Source of the DNA: Hirsutella rhossiliensis
Lineage: Eukaryota; Ascomycota; Sordariomycetes; Hypocreales; Ophiocordycipitaceae
Assembly: GCF_020360975.1 (NCBI RefSeq)
Contig: NW_025408670.1
Coordinates: forward strand, 2,666,001 to 2,730,000
Direction of reading: 5' to 3'
Length of the DNA: 64,000 bases
A model generated the notes under the pieces. That model was not told the origin of the DNA and made no database searches. It was given only the letters and a program-made list of their open reading frames with translations. Position 1 is the stretch's first letter; each line of letters starts with the position of its first letter. Shown here piece after piece: positions 1 through 10,563 of this stretch. A program made the position numbers and the translations under genes.

Positions 1-619
1 TGCAAGGATGCCCACGAATCAGACTCAAGCTGCGAGAAGCGCATGAATGAAAGAGAGGTGCCTACCTACTTACGACAAAGCCAGTCATTAATTACTGTAA
101 GCAGTATATCGTAACTCTTACAGTCTTGAGGCGATTTTCTTGCCCTTCGCGTCAAGGCTATAACTTAACTACATAAGCAGCCGCTGACCAGAGCGGAGCT
201 TATTAGCGGGTTCAGTGACCAACGGTTAAACGGTGATGGCCTGACGACACCCAAAGAGACAAACAATCATCACATCAGTCAATCCAAGGAGACTAGCGGT
301 CACTTGCAAGCGCCACGTGTGGGCACGTGGCTTGCTCGCAACAACGCTTGACAAGATTCTCCAGCAGCTGGCGAGATGCACGACCGAGATTTGCGACTTG
401 ATCCGGACCCTGTCGTCTTCTCAAGCATCAGCCGTGGAAACGCATCTAGTAAGTAAACGCCATGGCCAAGTTGGTCTCCAACATGATTTGAAGGTGCAGG
501 AGCTGGCTGGGACGTTACCCTCAAACTCTGTCAGCCCATCTTTCGGGGCCAGGAGATCCCCGAGGATATAGGCGAGAGGGATCCCCAGTGTGCGGCCACC
601 GAACAGGCCCTCTTAGGCC
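1..619. other. No gene recognised
   Basis: Left edge of the window. I see only short open frames on both strands, with no recognisable domain. The stretch just before 620 may hold the decayed N-terminal part of the Fic pseudogene that follows, but no family motif could be read there. Confidence 0.4.
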
Positions 620-1329
620 AACAATCTGCCCGCCGGAACTCATTCTATCCTCCGGAGTCGCCGCGAAATCGTGCAACACGCGAAGGCGGCTAGCTACATC
701 CTCACAGAGGTCTATATCGGTGGCAAGCATCTCACCGAAGACATCATCCTTGAAACCCACCGGCTTCTTGCCCACAGGGTCGATACGGAGCAGGGCATGA
801 GCTGGACGGAATACAGCGGCGTCTACCGCCGTGAAGATGTCTGCGCTGGACTCAACTCGTTTACAGACTCGACAATTGTCCCCCCAGCCATGGGAGAAAT
901 GATTGCCGCCACCCATCGGGGACGTCGACCAAGTCAACAAGTCGGGCGAAGTTGACCCGGTCGCATTCTCCGTCAAATACTGCCATGCCTTTGTCAACAT
1001 CCACCAATTTCTTGACGGCAAACGGCCGAGTCTGCCGTCTGGTTCTGAATGCCCTCTTGCTCAAGTATGGCGGAGGCCTGGTTTGTATTGGGGAGCAAGG
1101 ACATGGCCGCAAGAGGTATCTGGAAATTGCCGCTAGGACCTCGCGGCGTCAGCTGTCTCGGCAGGATGATTGCGATTTCGATGATGACTTGGCCCCAAAG
1201 CACTACAAAGAGCCGGCTAGCTTTACCCAGCAGCACTTTACCGACAGCATGCGCAAGCTAGCTCGAGTTTTGAGCCTGTTGATGTCTGTAATTACCTACG
1301 CAACTGTATGCTTATATTTGGGGGGCTAA
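620..1329 (+). pseudogene. Fic/DOC-domain protein, frameshifted remnant
   Basis: Fic-domain proteins usually transfer AMP or another nucleotide-derived group to target proteins. The match is spread over three reading frames. The first (about 620-905) gives a helical segment ending in residues like TEYSGVYR and VPPAMGEM. The second (about 905-1020) gives KYCHAFVNIHQFLDG, the start of the Fic signature. The third (about 1018-1329) gives NGRVCRLVLNALLLKYGG, the rest of the signature and the following helix, and runs to a TAG stop. The second shift falls in an A-run at 1020-1022, inside the active-site motif, and the Pro that normally follows the catalytic His reads Gln. There is no room for introns at either shift, so I read this as a dead gene. 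The N-terminus is not identifiable. A sequencing error could explain one shift but hardly both plus the Gln change. Confidence 0.75.
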
Positions 1330-2800
1330 TGCGGAGGATTGGATATGTTTAGTGTCAAATTAGTAGTAAAGCACCCATCAACGGAGCAAAGGGTGCACTG
1401 AATCGGGCTGGAAGCGTGCCCACCACCAAGAGCACGAGGACAAAGAAGAGGGGGGAACAGGCGTCACTGTTGAAAGCTGTGTGCGAGCAGAAATTGCGGC
1501 TCAGGTTGGGCTGTGGTGAGGTCTGCCGTCAAGATAATAGAGGGTCCAGGCTCGTGCTTGATTCACCTCTCAATTCCCCGTGACAATGCCGCGTTTCATG
1601 CCTGCAGGGCAACCGACAAGGGGAATTTCCCCGGCGTGCCAGCCCATGGATGGTGGATGAAAGGCGATAAACACGCAAAAGAATGCCCTGCAAGGCACAG
1701 CCGCGCTCCATCCTCTGTCAACCAGGGACCTTGCCTGCCCGCCGCACCACATGCTTGTACCCACTGCACGTCAGGTCAAGGAGGCTTTATTAATATCAGG
1801 ACCCGTTCCGTGTGCCAGAGTTTCGCCTCAACGCTTCGTCGTCAAGGCGGCGACCCCGGGAGGGTGATGAGGTGGCAAACAAGCCAAGCCGTCAGGTCAG
1901 GTTCGCGAACCACTCAAACTCTAACGGACGTCATGGGCCTTTTCATTCGACTAATACATTACGCTGCACCTCCAATCACGGCTGCTGACTCGGCGGCATA
2001 TGCGTCGGGCCTCTTTGCTCCCGCCTCACGCCGTGCAAGTCAACGTGAATTGCAGGGCCGCAAATCGAAGAGACAATCAAGAGCAGCGTTGCTTGTCGAT
2101 GACCAGCAATCGTCCTGACAGGGTGCACTTGGCATCCATCCAACTCATTCGCCACGAGTGGCTGCTTGGGCTGGGCAGAGTCAGGGCATGAAGCCTTGGA
2201 CATGATCAATATTCCTCCTCCGTACAGGGGCTCGTACCCGCCGCCGACAATCCACGTCGGGTATCTTTAGGCGCCTGCCTACGCAAACACGTTGGGCCCA
2301 GGACAGTGCACAGAGCCTCCACTGCTTGCCGGAACCCAACTCTGACCGCCGCCGCTTGACAGTGCCTCCTCCAATGTGCCAAGGCTGGTGGGGGTGCTTC
2401 GGTGCATCGGCACGGCAGAGCCTTCGGGTCATCATTGGAAAGGCAACTCGGTGCAAAGGCGCCTTGGACTTGCCGCAAAGCTAAGGCATCAGGTCGATTG
2501 GATCCCGCCCGTCGCTTTGTTGACCGCGCGCGCCCTGTGCTCGCAGGCGGTTGGGCCGTCGGCAGGTACCCCGGAGGCTGCGGGCCAAGGCGCCCCGGGC
2601 CAGGTACCACCTCTGCCCGGCAATAGTGCTCCAGGTATCTCGGGCGAAGCGCTCGCTGCCAGAGTCGCCTGTCTGCCTCAGCCCAGCCCCCCAAGCGCTC
2701 TGGGCTGAAATTCCTTTTTCCTCCCCGGCCCGAGCTTCAGGTTCCCTTGCCTCTCGCCTCATGTCCGAGTGGTACTCGGTTGACTGACTGACAGCCCAAA
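1330..2800. other. Intergenic, no gene recognised
   Basis: Open frames of up to about 200 codons exist on both strands (for example 1513-2118 +). Their translations are low-information, rich in Ser, Arg and Pro, with no domain motif or supporting splice structure. Probably the distal part of the casein kinase promoter. Confidence 0.5.
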
Positions 2801-2804
2801 AAGG

Positions 2805-3000
2805 TACCTCGTCTCCTTCGGCCCCCCCGCTCTCCCTTTTCGCTTTTCTCCCTCCCTTCCTCCCTCGCCCTCTTTCCCTCTCTCCAACACCCGCCCCCCT
2901 CCCACCACTCCATCCCTCTTCTCTTTTCCACCTTTTCCACCCTCTACCTCTCCTGCTCTCTTCCACACCTCCACCTCTCCGCCACCACCACATCCTCTCG
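2805..3000 (+). promoter_or_regulatory. Pyrimidine-rich promoter/leader tract of casein kinase I
   Basis: About 190 bases of almost pure C and T on the plus strand, made of runs such as CTCCCTTCCTCCCTCGCCC. CT-rich tracts just upstream of transcription starts are common in filamentous fungi. This one lies about 700 bases before the casein kinase start codon, consistent with a long leader. The apparently long minus-strand frames here, rich in Arg, Glu and Gly, are by-products of the purine-rich complement. Confidence 0.5.
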
Positions 3001-3278
3001 TCGAGATCGGCTCCGACAGAACCTTTTTTTCTTCCCTTCTGTCGGGAATCCGATTGCGTCGTTTTGATTGACGCGTCCACCCAACGAGGCGGCGGCAACC
3101 GACAAAGACTCCGTCGACGGCTCACCCGCGCGTCGACTTCCCCAACAAGCTTCGACCTAGCAGTGACGGCGCCTGGCCTCGTCACCGCCATCCTCCTACC
3201 CGCCTGCCACCTTGGAGGCTTTGCACGCCTCCTACTTCCTTGACCGCCTCTCCGGGCCCTGAATCCGCTCAGTTGCAG

Positions 3279-3617
3279 GTAAGCGGCCGACTGCCATAAT
3301 CACCTGCACCATCGTGCCATGCACGCCTCTGGGGCACCCCCTGCGAGCAAAAAACGAATAAATGGCGGCTTTGGCTATTTGACGCCCTCTTCGCCAGTGG
3401 GCAGTCTCCCGCAACTCAAACGCCTGATCGGCCACTATTGGCACAACCATTGATTTGCTCCGAACTTGGCCCGGTGGCGTTACTGCCCTGCAAAGCCTGC
3501 GCACTCTCCACATTCAACACTCATGCACTCCCTCCTCCCCTCTCCACACTCTTCTGCAACACGTCACTATCAGAATCACTGGCTTTTGCCGCTCGTCGCT
3601 GACCTCGGAACGTCTAG
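3279..3617 (+). other. Possible 5' UTR intron of casein kinase I
   Basis: A strong donor (GTAAGC at 3279) follows GTTGCAG, and a plausible acceptor (GTCTAG ending at 3617) is preceded by a CGCTGAC branch-like site at about 3596-3602. Leader introns of this size are common in highly expressed fungal genes. Without transcript data this is only a candidate. Confidence 0.3.
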
Positions 3618-3704
3618 ACGATTGTCCAGTTCGCCCTTACACATCCTCCGCTGCGGTATCCAGCCCACTTGAGTGCAATCGTGCACTCGTAATCCATCGT
3701 CAAG

Positions 3705-5260
3705 ATGACCACCATGGTAAGCCCTGCCGACCTTAAAGATGCATTTCCATTGCCCGCATATCCACCCTTCAGTCCCTGGAGACACTGGGAAGAGGTGGCG
3801 AGGGGCCGAGACCTGGGCAAGACAAAGCTACAATCCCGAGATTGCTGCTCATCACGGGCTTGGACTCGTATTGCTCGACTTGCTCGAAAAATAGGACAGC
3901 AGCACATGGCGAAACTGGCTTGCGTGAGCCAGTCTGGGAGAACACTTTGACTGACTGGGTGATTAGGATCTTCGTGTCGGCAACAAGTACCGTATCGGCC
4001 GAAAGATTGGCTCCGGCTCTTTCGGCGACATTTACCTCGGAACAAACATCATCTCCGGCGAGGAAATTGCCATCAAGCTCGAGTCGGTCAAGGCCAAGCA
4101 CCCCCAGCTCGAGTATGAGGCTCGCGTCTACAAGTCGCTTGCTGGCGGCGTCGGCATTCCCTTTGTCCGCTGGTTCGGCACCGAGTGTGATTACAACGCC
4201 ATGGTCCTCGACCTCCTCGGCCCCAGTCTGGAGGACCTCTTCAACTTCTGCAACCGCAAATTCTCCCTCAAAACGGTTCTCCTGCTCGCAGATCAACTCA
4301 TCTCCCGCATCGAGTACATCCATGCGAAGTCGTTCATCCACCGTGACATCAAGCCCGACAACTTCCTCATGGGCATCGGCAAGCGCGGCAATCAGGTCAA
4401 CGTCATCGACTTTGGTCTCGCCAAAAAGTACCGCGACCCGAAGACTCACTTCCACATCCCGTACCGCGAGAACAAGAACTTGACGGGAACGGCCCGCTAT
4501 GCCTCCATCAACACCCATCTCGGCGTTGAGCAGTCTCGTCGCGACGACATGGAGTCTCTCGGCTACGTCATGCTGTACTTTTGTCGCGGCTCTCTGCCGT
4601 GGCAGGGCCTCAAGGCTGCCACCAAGAAGCAGAAGTATGATCGCATCATGGAGAAGAAGATGACGACGCCCACCGAGGTTCTCTGCCGCGGCTTCCCCAA
4701 CGAGTTCGCCATCTACCTAAACTACACTCGGTCCCTCCGCTTTGATGACAAACCCGACTACAGCTACCTGCGCAAAATCTTCCGCGACCTCTTTGTCCGT
4801 GAGGGCTTCCAGTACGATTACGTCTTTGACTGGACCGTGTACAAATACCAGAAGAACGCCCAAGCCATTGCTCAGGCCGCTGGCCAGGCCAACCCCGAGG
4901 ATGAGGAAAAGGCCCGTGCCTCGCGCGCCAACGCCGCTGCGTCCGGCCAGGCTGGTGTCTCCAAGCCCAACGCCATCCCCAGCTCTCGTCGCAAGATGCT
5001 CGAGCGTGGATCTGGCGCCGGCGTGGACACTCCGGATACCAACCGTGCCATTGGCGGTAGCGACAGGATGTGAGTGTCTGACAAGCCCAAACGAACCGTT
5101 CCTTGTAAGGAGTCTTTTTCCTCCGCGCGTTCAGTGTGCCCATTCCGTTGGCCGAGGGTCGAATTTGCTGACAACCGCGGCTGACTCAGTGGACGGTAAT
5201 AGGCTGCGCTCCGCTTCAAAGGGAGCCAACTACGCCTCTGGCAGCTACCGACCCACATGA
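3705..5260 (+). CDS. hrr25: Casein kinase I, delta/epsilon (Hrr25/Hhp1) type
   Basis: Ser/Thr protein kinase of the CK1 family; relatives act in clock protein phosphorylation, DNA repair, vesicle traffic and ribosome maturation. Three exons: 3705-3716 (only Met-Thr-Thr-Met), 3967-5069 and 5203-5260, giving 390 residues. Visible motifs are the Gly loop GSGSFGDIY (about residue 17), the catalytic Lys in [23 protein letters not shown], and the CK1 signature around [17 protein letters not shown]. The last intron (GTGAGT at 5070 to TAG at 5202) replaces a premature TGA with a conserved-looking tail ending GSYRPT, which supports that model. The C-terminal tail is Ala/Ser-rich and shorter than in animal CK1 epsilon. 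The start was chosen because intron 1 joins in phase and yields MTTM before DLRVGNKY. Very likely the essential housekeeping CK1. Confidence 0.95.
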
Positions 5261-6945
5261 TTTTGCGAAATCGGCCCTGCCCTCCACCTGCGAGACTTGG
5301 AGCGAAATGGCGGCCGACAGTCGGGGCAACCCCTCCGCTTGATCGAAGTTCCTTGTTCACGCCCGAAATTGGCAAGCTTGGCGGCAACTTGAGCGCCTGC
5401 TCCTCTGTCTTTCTTCTCAGGCGCTGGCCATTTCACAGGCTCTCGTTGCGGCCACGACCGTTTCCTCTCTATTTTCATACGCACTGCTTTATCTCGTTCT
5501 TCGACGTTGGACGCATCTTATGGCTCTCTTGAACGCATGGCTCGGATGACTCCGAATGGTGGCGAGGTCTCGGCAGCGGCAGGCTTACCTGTCCCGCCTG
5601 TGGCTTCTCTCCTTTCGACACGCATCTGAAAGGCATGTCCGGTGATTTGCCTAGTTTGACCATTGCATCATCCACGAGTTGGAGGCGAGTCCCGGATCTG
5701 AGCCGGCCCCACCCTCTCGGGGCTCACGGGAGCTCCCTCGAATGCGAGAGCCTTGATGTACGCAAGCCCGGAAGTCAGCTCGACTCTATACTTTCGGGAC
5801 TTTGTGCCAGTCGTTGCGGTACAGCTGCGTTCCCTGAGCAGGCATTTCCTTTTTTCCTTTGATCACTAATAACGCAAATTGACGCTCACAACATTCGGGT
5901 TCTGCTTTTGATCTGGGGTCGCCAGGAACGGCTTCTGGGGAGGTATCAGGGGTAGAGGGGCCTGCTTAGGCGCCTGGAAAGCCGTGTTCCCGAGGCGCTA
6001 ATGGACATGGACGTGGCAACCTATCAACTCTCGTCATCTGCCCTCGACGTCACATGAGCCAAGCTAATCGCGCACGGTGATCTTGGGCCAACGATATGCG
6101 TGGTCTCGGTGAGGCATGGGGATCTGGAGGTGGGCATGACATTCAACACTACCGCAAACTGGGGTACCTTGGGGCTTGAGATTGTTCCGCATACCATGGG
6201 TAGCCCGTACGGTCTCGCGTTTCCCATTTCAACACGATGCGCCCTTCCCGCCGTCGGGGCACCAATAATCGGGACTTTGGCATCGAGGCTTTGGCGGCGG
6301 TTGTTCATGCTCGGCAACGGGTGTAGACGTCTCAAGCTGGGATTTGACAGGCCAGTCACGCAGCACACGCTAGGTAGTCTTCGTTTATTTTAAAAATTGT
6401 TTGGCGAATGCGCGTTGACGAAGTCATGTCCCAGTGATTTCGCCGGAGGTGATGTCCGATTTGAAGGTGCTCCGAGGCGGTATTGACTGCGCTAAGCTAC
6501 GTAGGCGAGCTCGGTCGCGTGAGCGTGGCGGTCGCACTAGGATTGTAGGCGGGCCCGTGGGAAGGGGCATCAGCGAGGCAGCATGCGAAGCAGATGACGG
6601 CCCTGGTCAGAAGCGCACGGTGATGGCATACAGGTCGTATTCTTGCGCACAGACGGATAACGAGGGCGTATACTCCGTTTATATATATATATCTTGAAGG
6701 CGGGGAGCAAGCAATGAATATCTGACTTTTGGCGTTATGTATGCATGCCCGATTAAGTATCCTCAGGTACCGACGGATAGCGCCTGGGCCCGCCTGTACT
6801 TGCCAGCCCCCCCTCTTCCGAGGCACGGAGAAGCACCGAGCACCAGCACCAAGCACCAGCACCACGCCGCCCGTTCGAGGAGATGGGATCGGCATTGCAC
6901 CTCCAGATGGCAATGTCGACGAGCGTCGACCGCAACAGATCAATC
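5261..6945. other. Intergenic between casein kinase I and 5-phosphatase
   Basis: Contains the 3' flank of the kinase and the promoter of the next gene. A plus-strand open frame at 6100-6393 (97 codons) has a fairly normal composition but no recognisable motif and no partner exon. A short TA-dinucleotide run lies near 6679-6693. No RNA gene seen. Confidence 0.45.
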
Positions 6946-8498
6946 ATGGCTCCCTCGACGCTTGACCTGCTGGTACTGACGTTCAATTGTGCCAAAAACC
7001 TCATCAGCCCCGGCATCTTTGCCTCCCACCTGCAGTCGGCATTTGCGCAGAACGCAACGGGACTGCCCGACCTCGTCGTCCTGTAAGAAGGGCCGTCCCC
7101 GTTCTCACTCACCGACCCGAGGGCCCTCCTTTCTCAGATTCGCTAATCAAGCAATCGCTGCGTCTCAAAAGCTCTCTGCAGGAGATCGCGCCGCTAAGCC
7201 AGGCCTTTATCGGCGACTACTTCCTCAACCCCTACTTTGCGCGCTTCGACGAGGCCGTCAACCTCGCCGCGATACGGCACGGCGACGCGCGCGATGGACG
7301 TGACACGGTGTCGGTTCCGCTGGCGGACGAGACTGGGAGCGACCGACAGTACAAGCTGATCAAGGCACACAACGTCGGTTACACGGCCATTATGCTCTTT
7401 GCCAAAGACCCTGCGCGCCTACGAGACCTCAGAGAAGCCGAGGTGGGCTTCGGGGCGGCCGACATGGGGAACAAGGGCGCCGTGGGGCTGAGAGCACTGT
7501 ATCAAGTGGGCGACGGAGAGCGGTCGACGGAGCTGACCTTTGTGGCGACGCACCTGGCCGCCATGGAGTGGAATCTGCCGCGGCGCAATGCCAACTGGGC
7601 GGCCATCATGCGTGGCCTGACCTTTGAGAACCCCGAGGAGGTGCTCGACAAGGTGCGGAGCAGCGAGGGAGCGTCAACGCCAGAGAGCTCCGAGGGCGAT
7701 GCCGCCCAGGAGCGACACCACCTGCTGCAGGACGAGCACCACAAACAGCACCTCGAGTTGCGGCGGCAGCTCCACGACATTTCCGTCTTTAAGTCATCCT
7801 CACACCTCTTTGTCGCCGGCGACCTCAACTACCGCATCTCGACCACTTCACCGCCTCCCAACGCTGCCTTCCCGAGCCTCGATCCGGAATCCGAGCACCA
7901 CTACCCGAACTTCTTTCCCTTAGACCAGCTGACGCGGGAGCGAGCTGCGGGGAGAACACTGCATGGCCTGACGGAACACGAGGTGCGCTTCCCGCCGACG
8001 TACAAGTACATTGCGCGGCCGCCGGTCGGCGGGCAGACAAAGGACGCCGAGGAGACGGAGGTGCGGTGGAAGTTTGCACCGCATCGATATCCGAGCTGGA
8101 CAGACAGGATACTCTACCTCGACGTGCCCACGTGGGTCGGGTCACACGGCGACGCCCCACGCGTCAACGTGCGCGCCTACGACGCCATGCCCGTGGTGCG
8201 GACCAGCGACCACCGGCCCGTCTTCTTGCGCGTCGATGTCCCCTTGATCTCGCCCGGCGATCTGGCACCCCCGGCGTCACTGCAGAGCAACGAGACCGAT
8301 GCCGCAACGGACCCCCGCCTCCGGCTGCCGGTGGAAATCGACCCTGAGGCCTGGGAGCGACGCAAGGCTGCCCGCCAAAAGGAGCAGCTCGTGGGGTGGA
8401 GTATGTTCCTCTGGAGCACCAAGGAGGGAGCGTGGATCCTGGCGACGTTGCTCTTGGCTGGTCTGGGTGGGTACTGGTATTATCAGACGGCCAAATAG
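6946..8498 (+). CDS. inp54: Inositol-polyphosphate 5-phosphatase, C-terminally tail-anchored
   Basis: Removes the 5-phosphate from phosphoinositides, chiefly PI(4,5)P2, in the exo-endo-phosphatase superfamily. Exons 6946-7082 and 7172-8498 give 487 residues. The join restores LPDLVVL-SLQEIAPL, typical of the family, through a GTAAGA donor and an AAAAG acceptor. Motifs: NKGAVGLR (about 145), FVATHLAAMEW (about 170), GDLNYRI (about 262), FPPTYKY (about 319), PSWTDRIL (about 353) and SDHRPVFLR (about 390), covering metal, substrate and catalytic sites. Near the C-terminus a hydrophobic stretch (about 465-484) is followed by only a few residues, a tail-anchor layout as in yeast Inp54 at the ER. 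No SAC1 domain is present, so it is not a synaptojanin type. Earlier in-frame ATGs at 6883 and 6910 are possible starts; I chose 6946 because the fold begins right after it. Confidence 0.88.
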
Positions 8499-9250
8499 AC
8501 GGGTTGACGCGGGAGTATTCTCTCCGACTTGTGTGGAGAGGGCCGGCTTGCGACGCCAGAGGCCGGTAAGCGGGATGAGGTTTCTTGGCTGTTCTTTGCT
8601 TCTCAACGCGCACATACATGGACAGACATAAAAGGCGTCAGAGCACCGGAGCACTCGGTTGACTTTGCCGCCCTGTTGGAAGGTTGGGGAGATATCTTGA
8701 TAGAGGTAGGGCATTACGAGACAAGGCGTGACTTTCATTGCTTAATTATCTCCGCTCGATCTTCTTCTTTGTCCTTCAACGGACAAGCTACAGTTGGACG
8801 GGCTACATGGTGGACTTTATTTTCTCTGTTAGCGGGTTGTCACCTTGCCCAGAGAGGAGCAGGAAGAGGATTCTTGGTGGTGCACGAATGACGAGGCGTT
8901 TGGCGCGCAATTTCATTTGGCATCTACAAGTTGCGTCTCGCGATAGACAAGACGAATAATACAGAGCCGACAGACCTTGACCGCCACACACGGGCACGAG
9001 CCATCAGCGTCGGCGTGTGACCGTGCGTGTCCCGCTCGCCGACGTGGAGAGTGGCATTTCCAGGCCCGAGCTTCTCTTTCTCTGCCACCAAAAAAAGAGA
9101 ACAAAAAACACACAAATAGACTTGGCTGGCACCTCTAACGCCGGACACAATTTATACGAAGATTCATGGAGTAGGTGGGCAAGATGTGGTGGTTTGAGAT
9201 GGGACAGGGACGGGGGGGAAAGAGACAAGATGGATAGGTTGGTAGATAGG
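8499..9250. other. Convergent intergenic region (two 3' flanks)
   Basis: Lies between the 5-phosphatase and the kinase on the opposite strand, so it holds two 3' ends. An A-rich patch lies around 9089-9115. No gene seen. Confidence 0.5.
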
Positions 9251-10563
9251 TCAAAAGTCTCGAAAGCAGTCATCGTACTGCTGGGCCATGGCGGGCGTGT
9301 AGTCGCTGCGGCCGCCCTCGTCCTCGGGATACGTGTCGAAGCACTGGGCGTCGCCGGGGTAGCGGACGGGGGGCACGATGGGGCCGGGGCGGCGGCGGCG
9401 GACGAGGTCGTCCCAGTCGACGTGGCGGAAGAAGGGGTGGGCCTTTACGCGGGCGGCGCCGCCGCTGATGTTGCCGAGGCGGCGGGAGCGGTCGGCGGTG
9501 CAGAGGGAGCGGACGAGGCTCTTTGCGTCGTCGGATATGGGGGGGTCGTTGGGGAAGGTGACGGGTTTCTCGACGATTCTGCCTCTTGGCGTCAGCGGCC
9601 GCTGGGCTGCAGGAGAGGGGGGTAGGACTGGGGGTAGGACTGGGGGATACGCACTGCCGGTAGATCTCAATGGGGTTCTGGTGCCAAAAGGGCGGGTAGC
9701 CCGTGAGAAACTCGTAGACGAGGATGCCGAGGGCCCACCAGTCGACGGCCGTGGTGTGGCCCTTGTTGTGGATGACCTCGGGGGCGAGATACTCTGGGGT
9801 GCCGCAGAGGGTATACGTCTCGACGGGGTGGTTGTCGCGCTTGCCGAGCCTCTTTGCGAAGCCAAAGTCGACGAGCTTGATGTGGCCATCCTTGTCGAGG
9901 AGGAGGTTCTCGGGCTTGAGGTCGCGATAGGCAACGCCGTCCTGGTGCTCGTGGAGGTACTCGAGGACCAGGACAATCTCGGCGGCGTAGAAGCGGGCGA
10001 CGTGCTCGTCGAAGCGGCGCAGCTTGCGCAGGTAGCTGAAGAGCTCGCCGCCGGGGACGTAGTCGAGCAGCATGTAGAGCGAGTCGCGGTCGGAGAAGGA
10101 GGCGAGCAGGTGCGTGATGAAGGGGTGGCCGGCGACGTCGGCGAGGACGGCGCGCTCGTGGCGGACGTGGTCGACCTGCTTGAGCTTGACGACGTCGGCC
10201 TTGTGCAGGATCTTGAGGGCGTATACCTGGGCGTTGGGGTCTTGGTCGAGGGTGGTGGTTGCCGAGGCCGGGCGGACGAGGCATACGCGGGCAAAGGTTC
10301 CTGCGGTTCCAAGAGTTCAATCGTGGCTTCAGACCGACATCAGCAAGCAAAATGGGAGACGGACCTGTGCCGAGTGTCCGGATGAGCCTGAAGTTGCTGG
10401 GCTCAAACTTGCGCGTCGGCGGCAGGGACGCGGGGCCCCCGGCGGCGGCGTCGCGGGGGTCGGACTGGGCGTGGGCGTGGGCGTGGACGTGAGGTCCGGA
10501 GGCCAGGGCCGTCGTCGTCGTCGCGGGCGCCGGGAGCGGCGGGTTGGCGACTGTGACGGCCAT
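9251..10563 (-). CDS. cAMP-dependent protein kinase catalytic subunit (AGC family, second-isoform type)
   Basis: Ser/Thr kinase that phosphorylates Arg-rich sites when cAMP releases the regulatory subunit. Minus-strand exons 10563-10365, 10300-9655 and 9578-9251 give 390 residues; both introns join in phase. Motifs: Gly loop GTGTFARV, Lys96 in YALKIL, YRDLKPEN with Asp193, DFGFAK with Asp211, and the activation loop TYTLCGTPEYLAPE with the phospho-acceptor Thr near 230. The chain ends FRDF, matching the FxxF C-terminal hydrophobic motif of true PKA rather than S6K or PKC-type AGC kinases. The N-terminal extension is short (about 60 residues), low-complexity, with a His-Ala repeat. Many filamentous fungi have two PKA catalytic genes; the short extension and divergent tail suggest the minor isoform (inference). 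PrkX-like AGC kinases are the main alternative. Confidence 0.88.

Noticed and set aside
1513..2118. 201-codon plus-strand open frame
   Set aside because: Low-information composition, no motif, overlapping frames equally open. GC-rich DNA gives such frames by chance.
2206..3191. Long minus-strand frames rich in Arg/Glu/Gly
   Set aside because: They are the complement of the pyrimidine-rich leader of casein kinase I.
6100..6393. Plus-strand frame with normal-looking composition
   Set aside because: No homology recognised, no splice partner, and the opposite strand is equally open.
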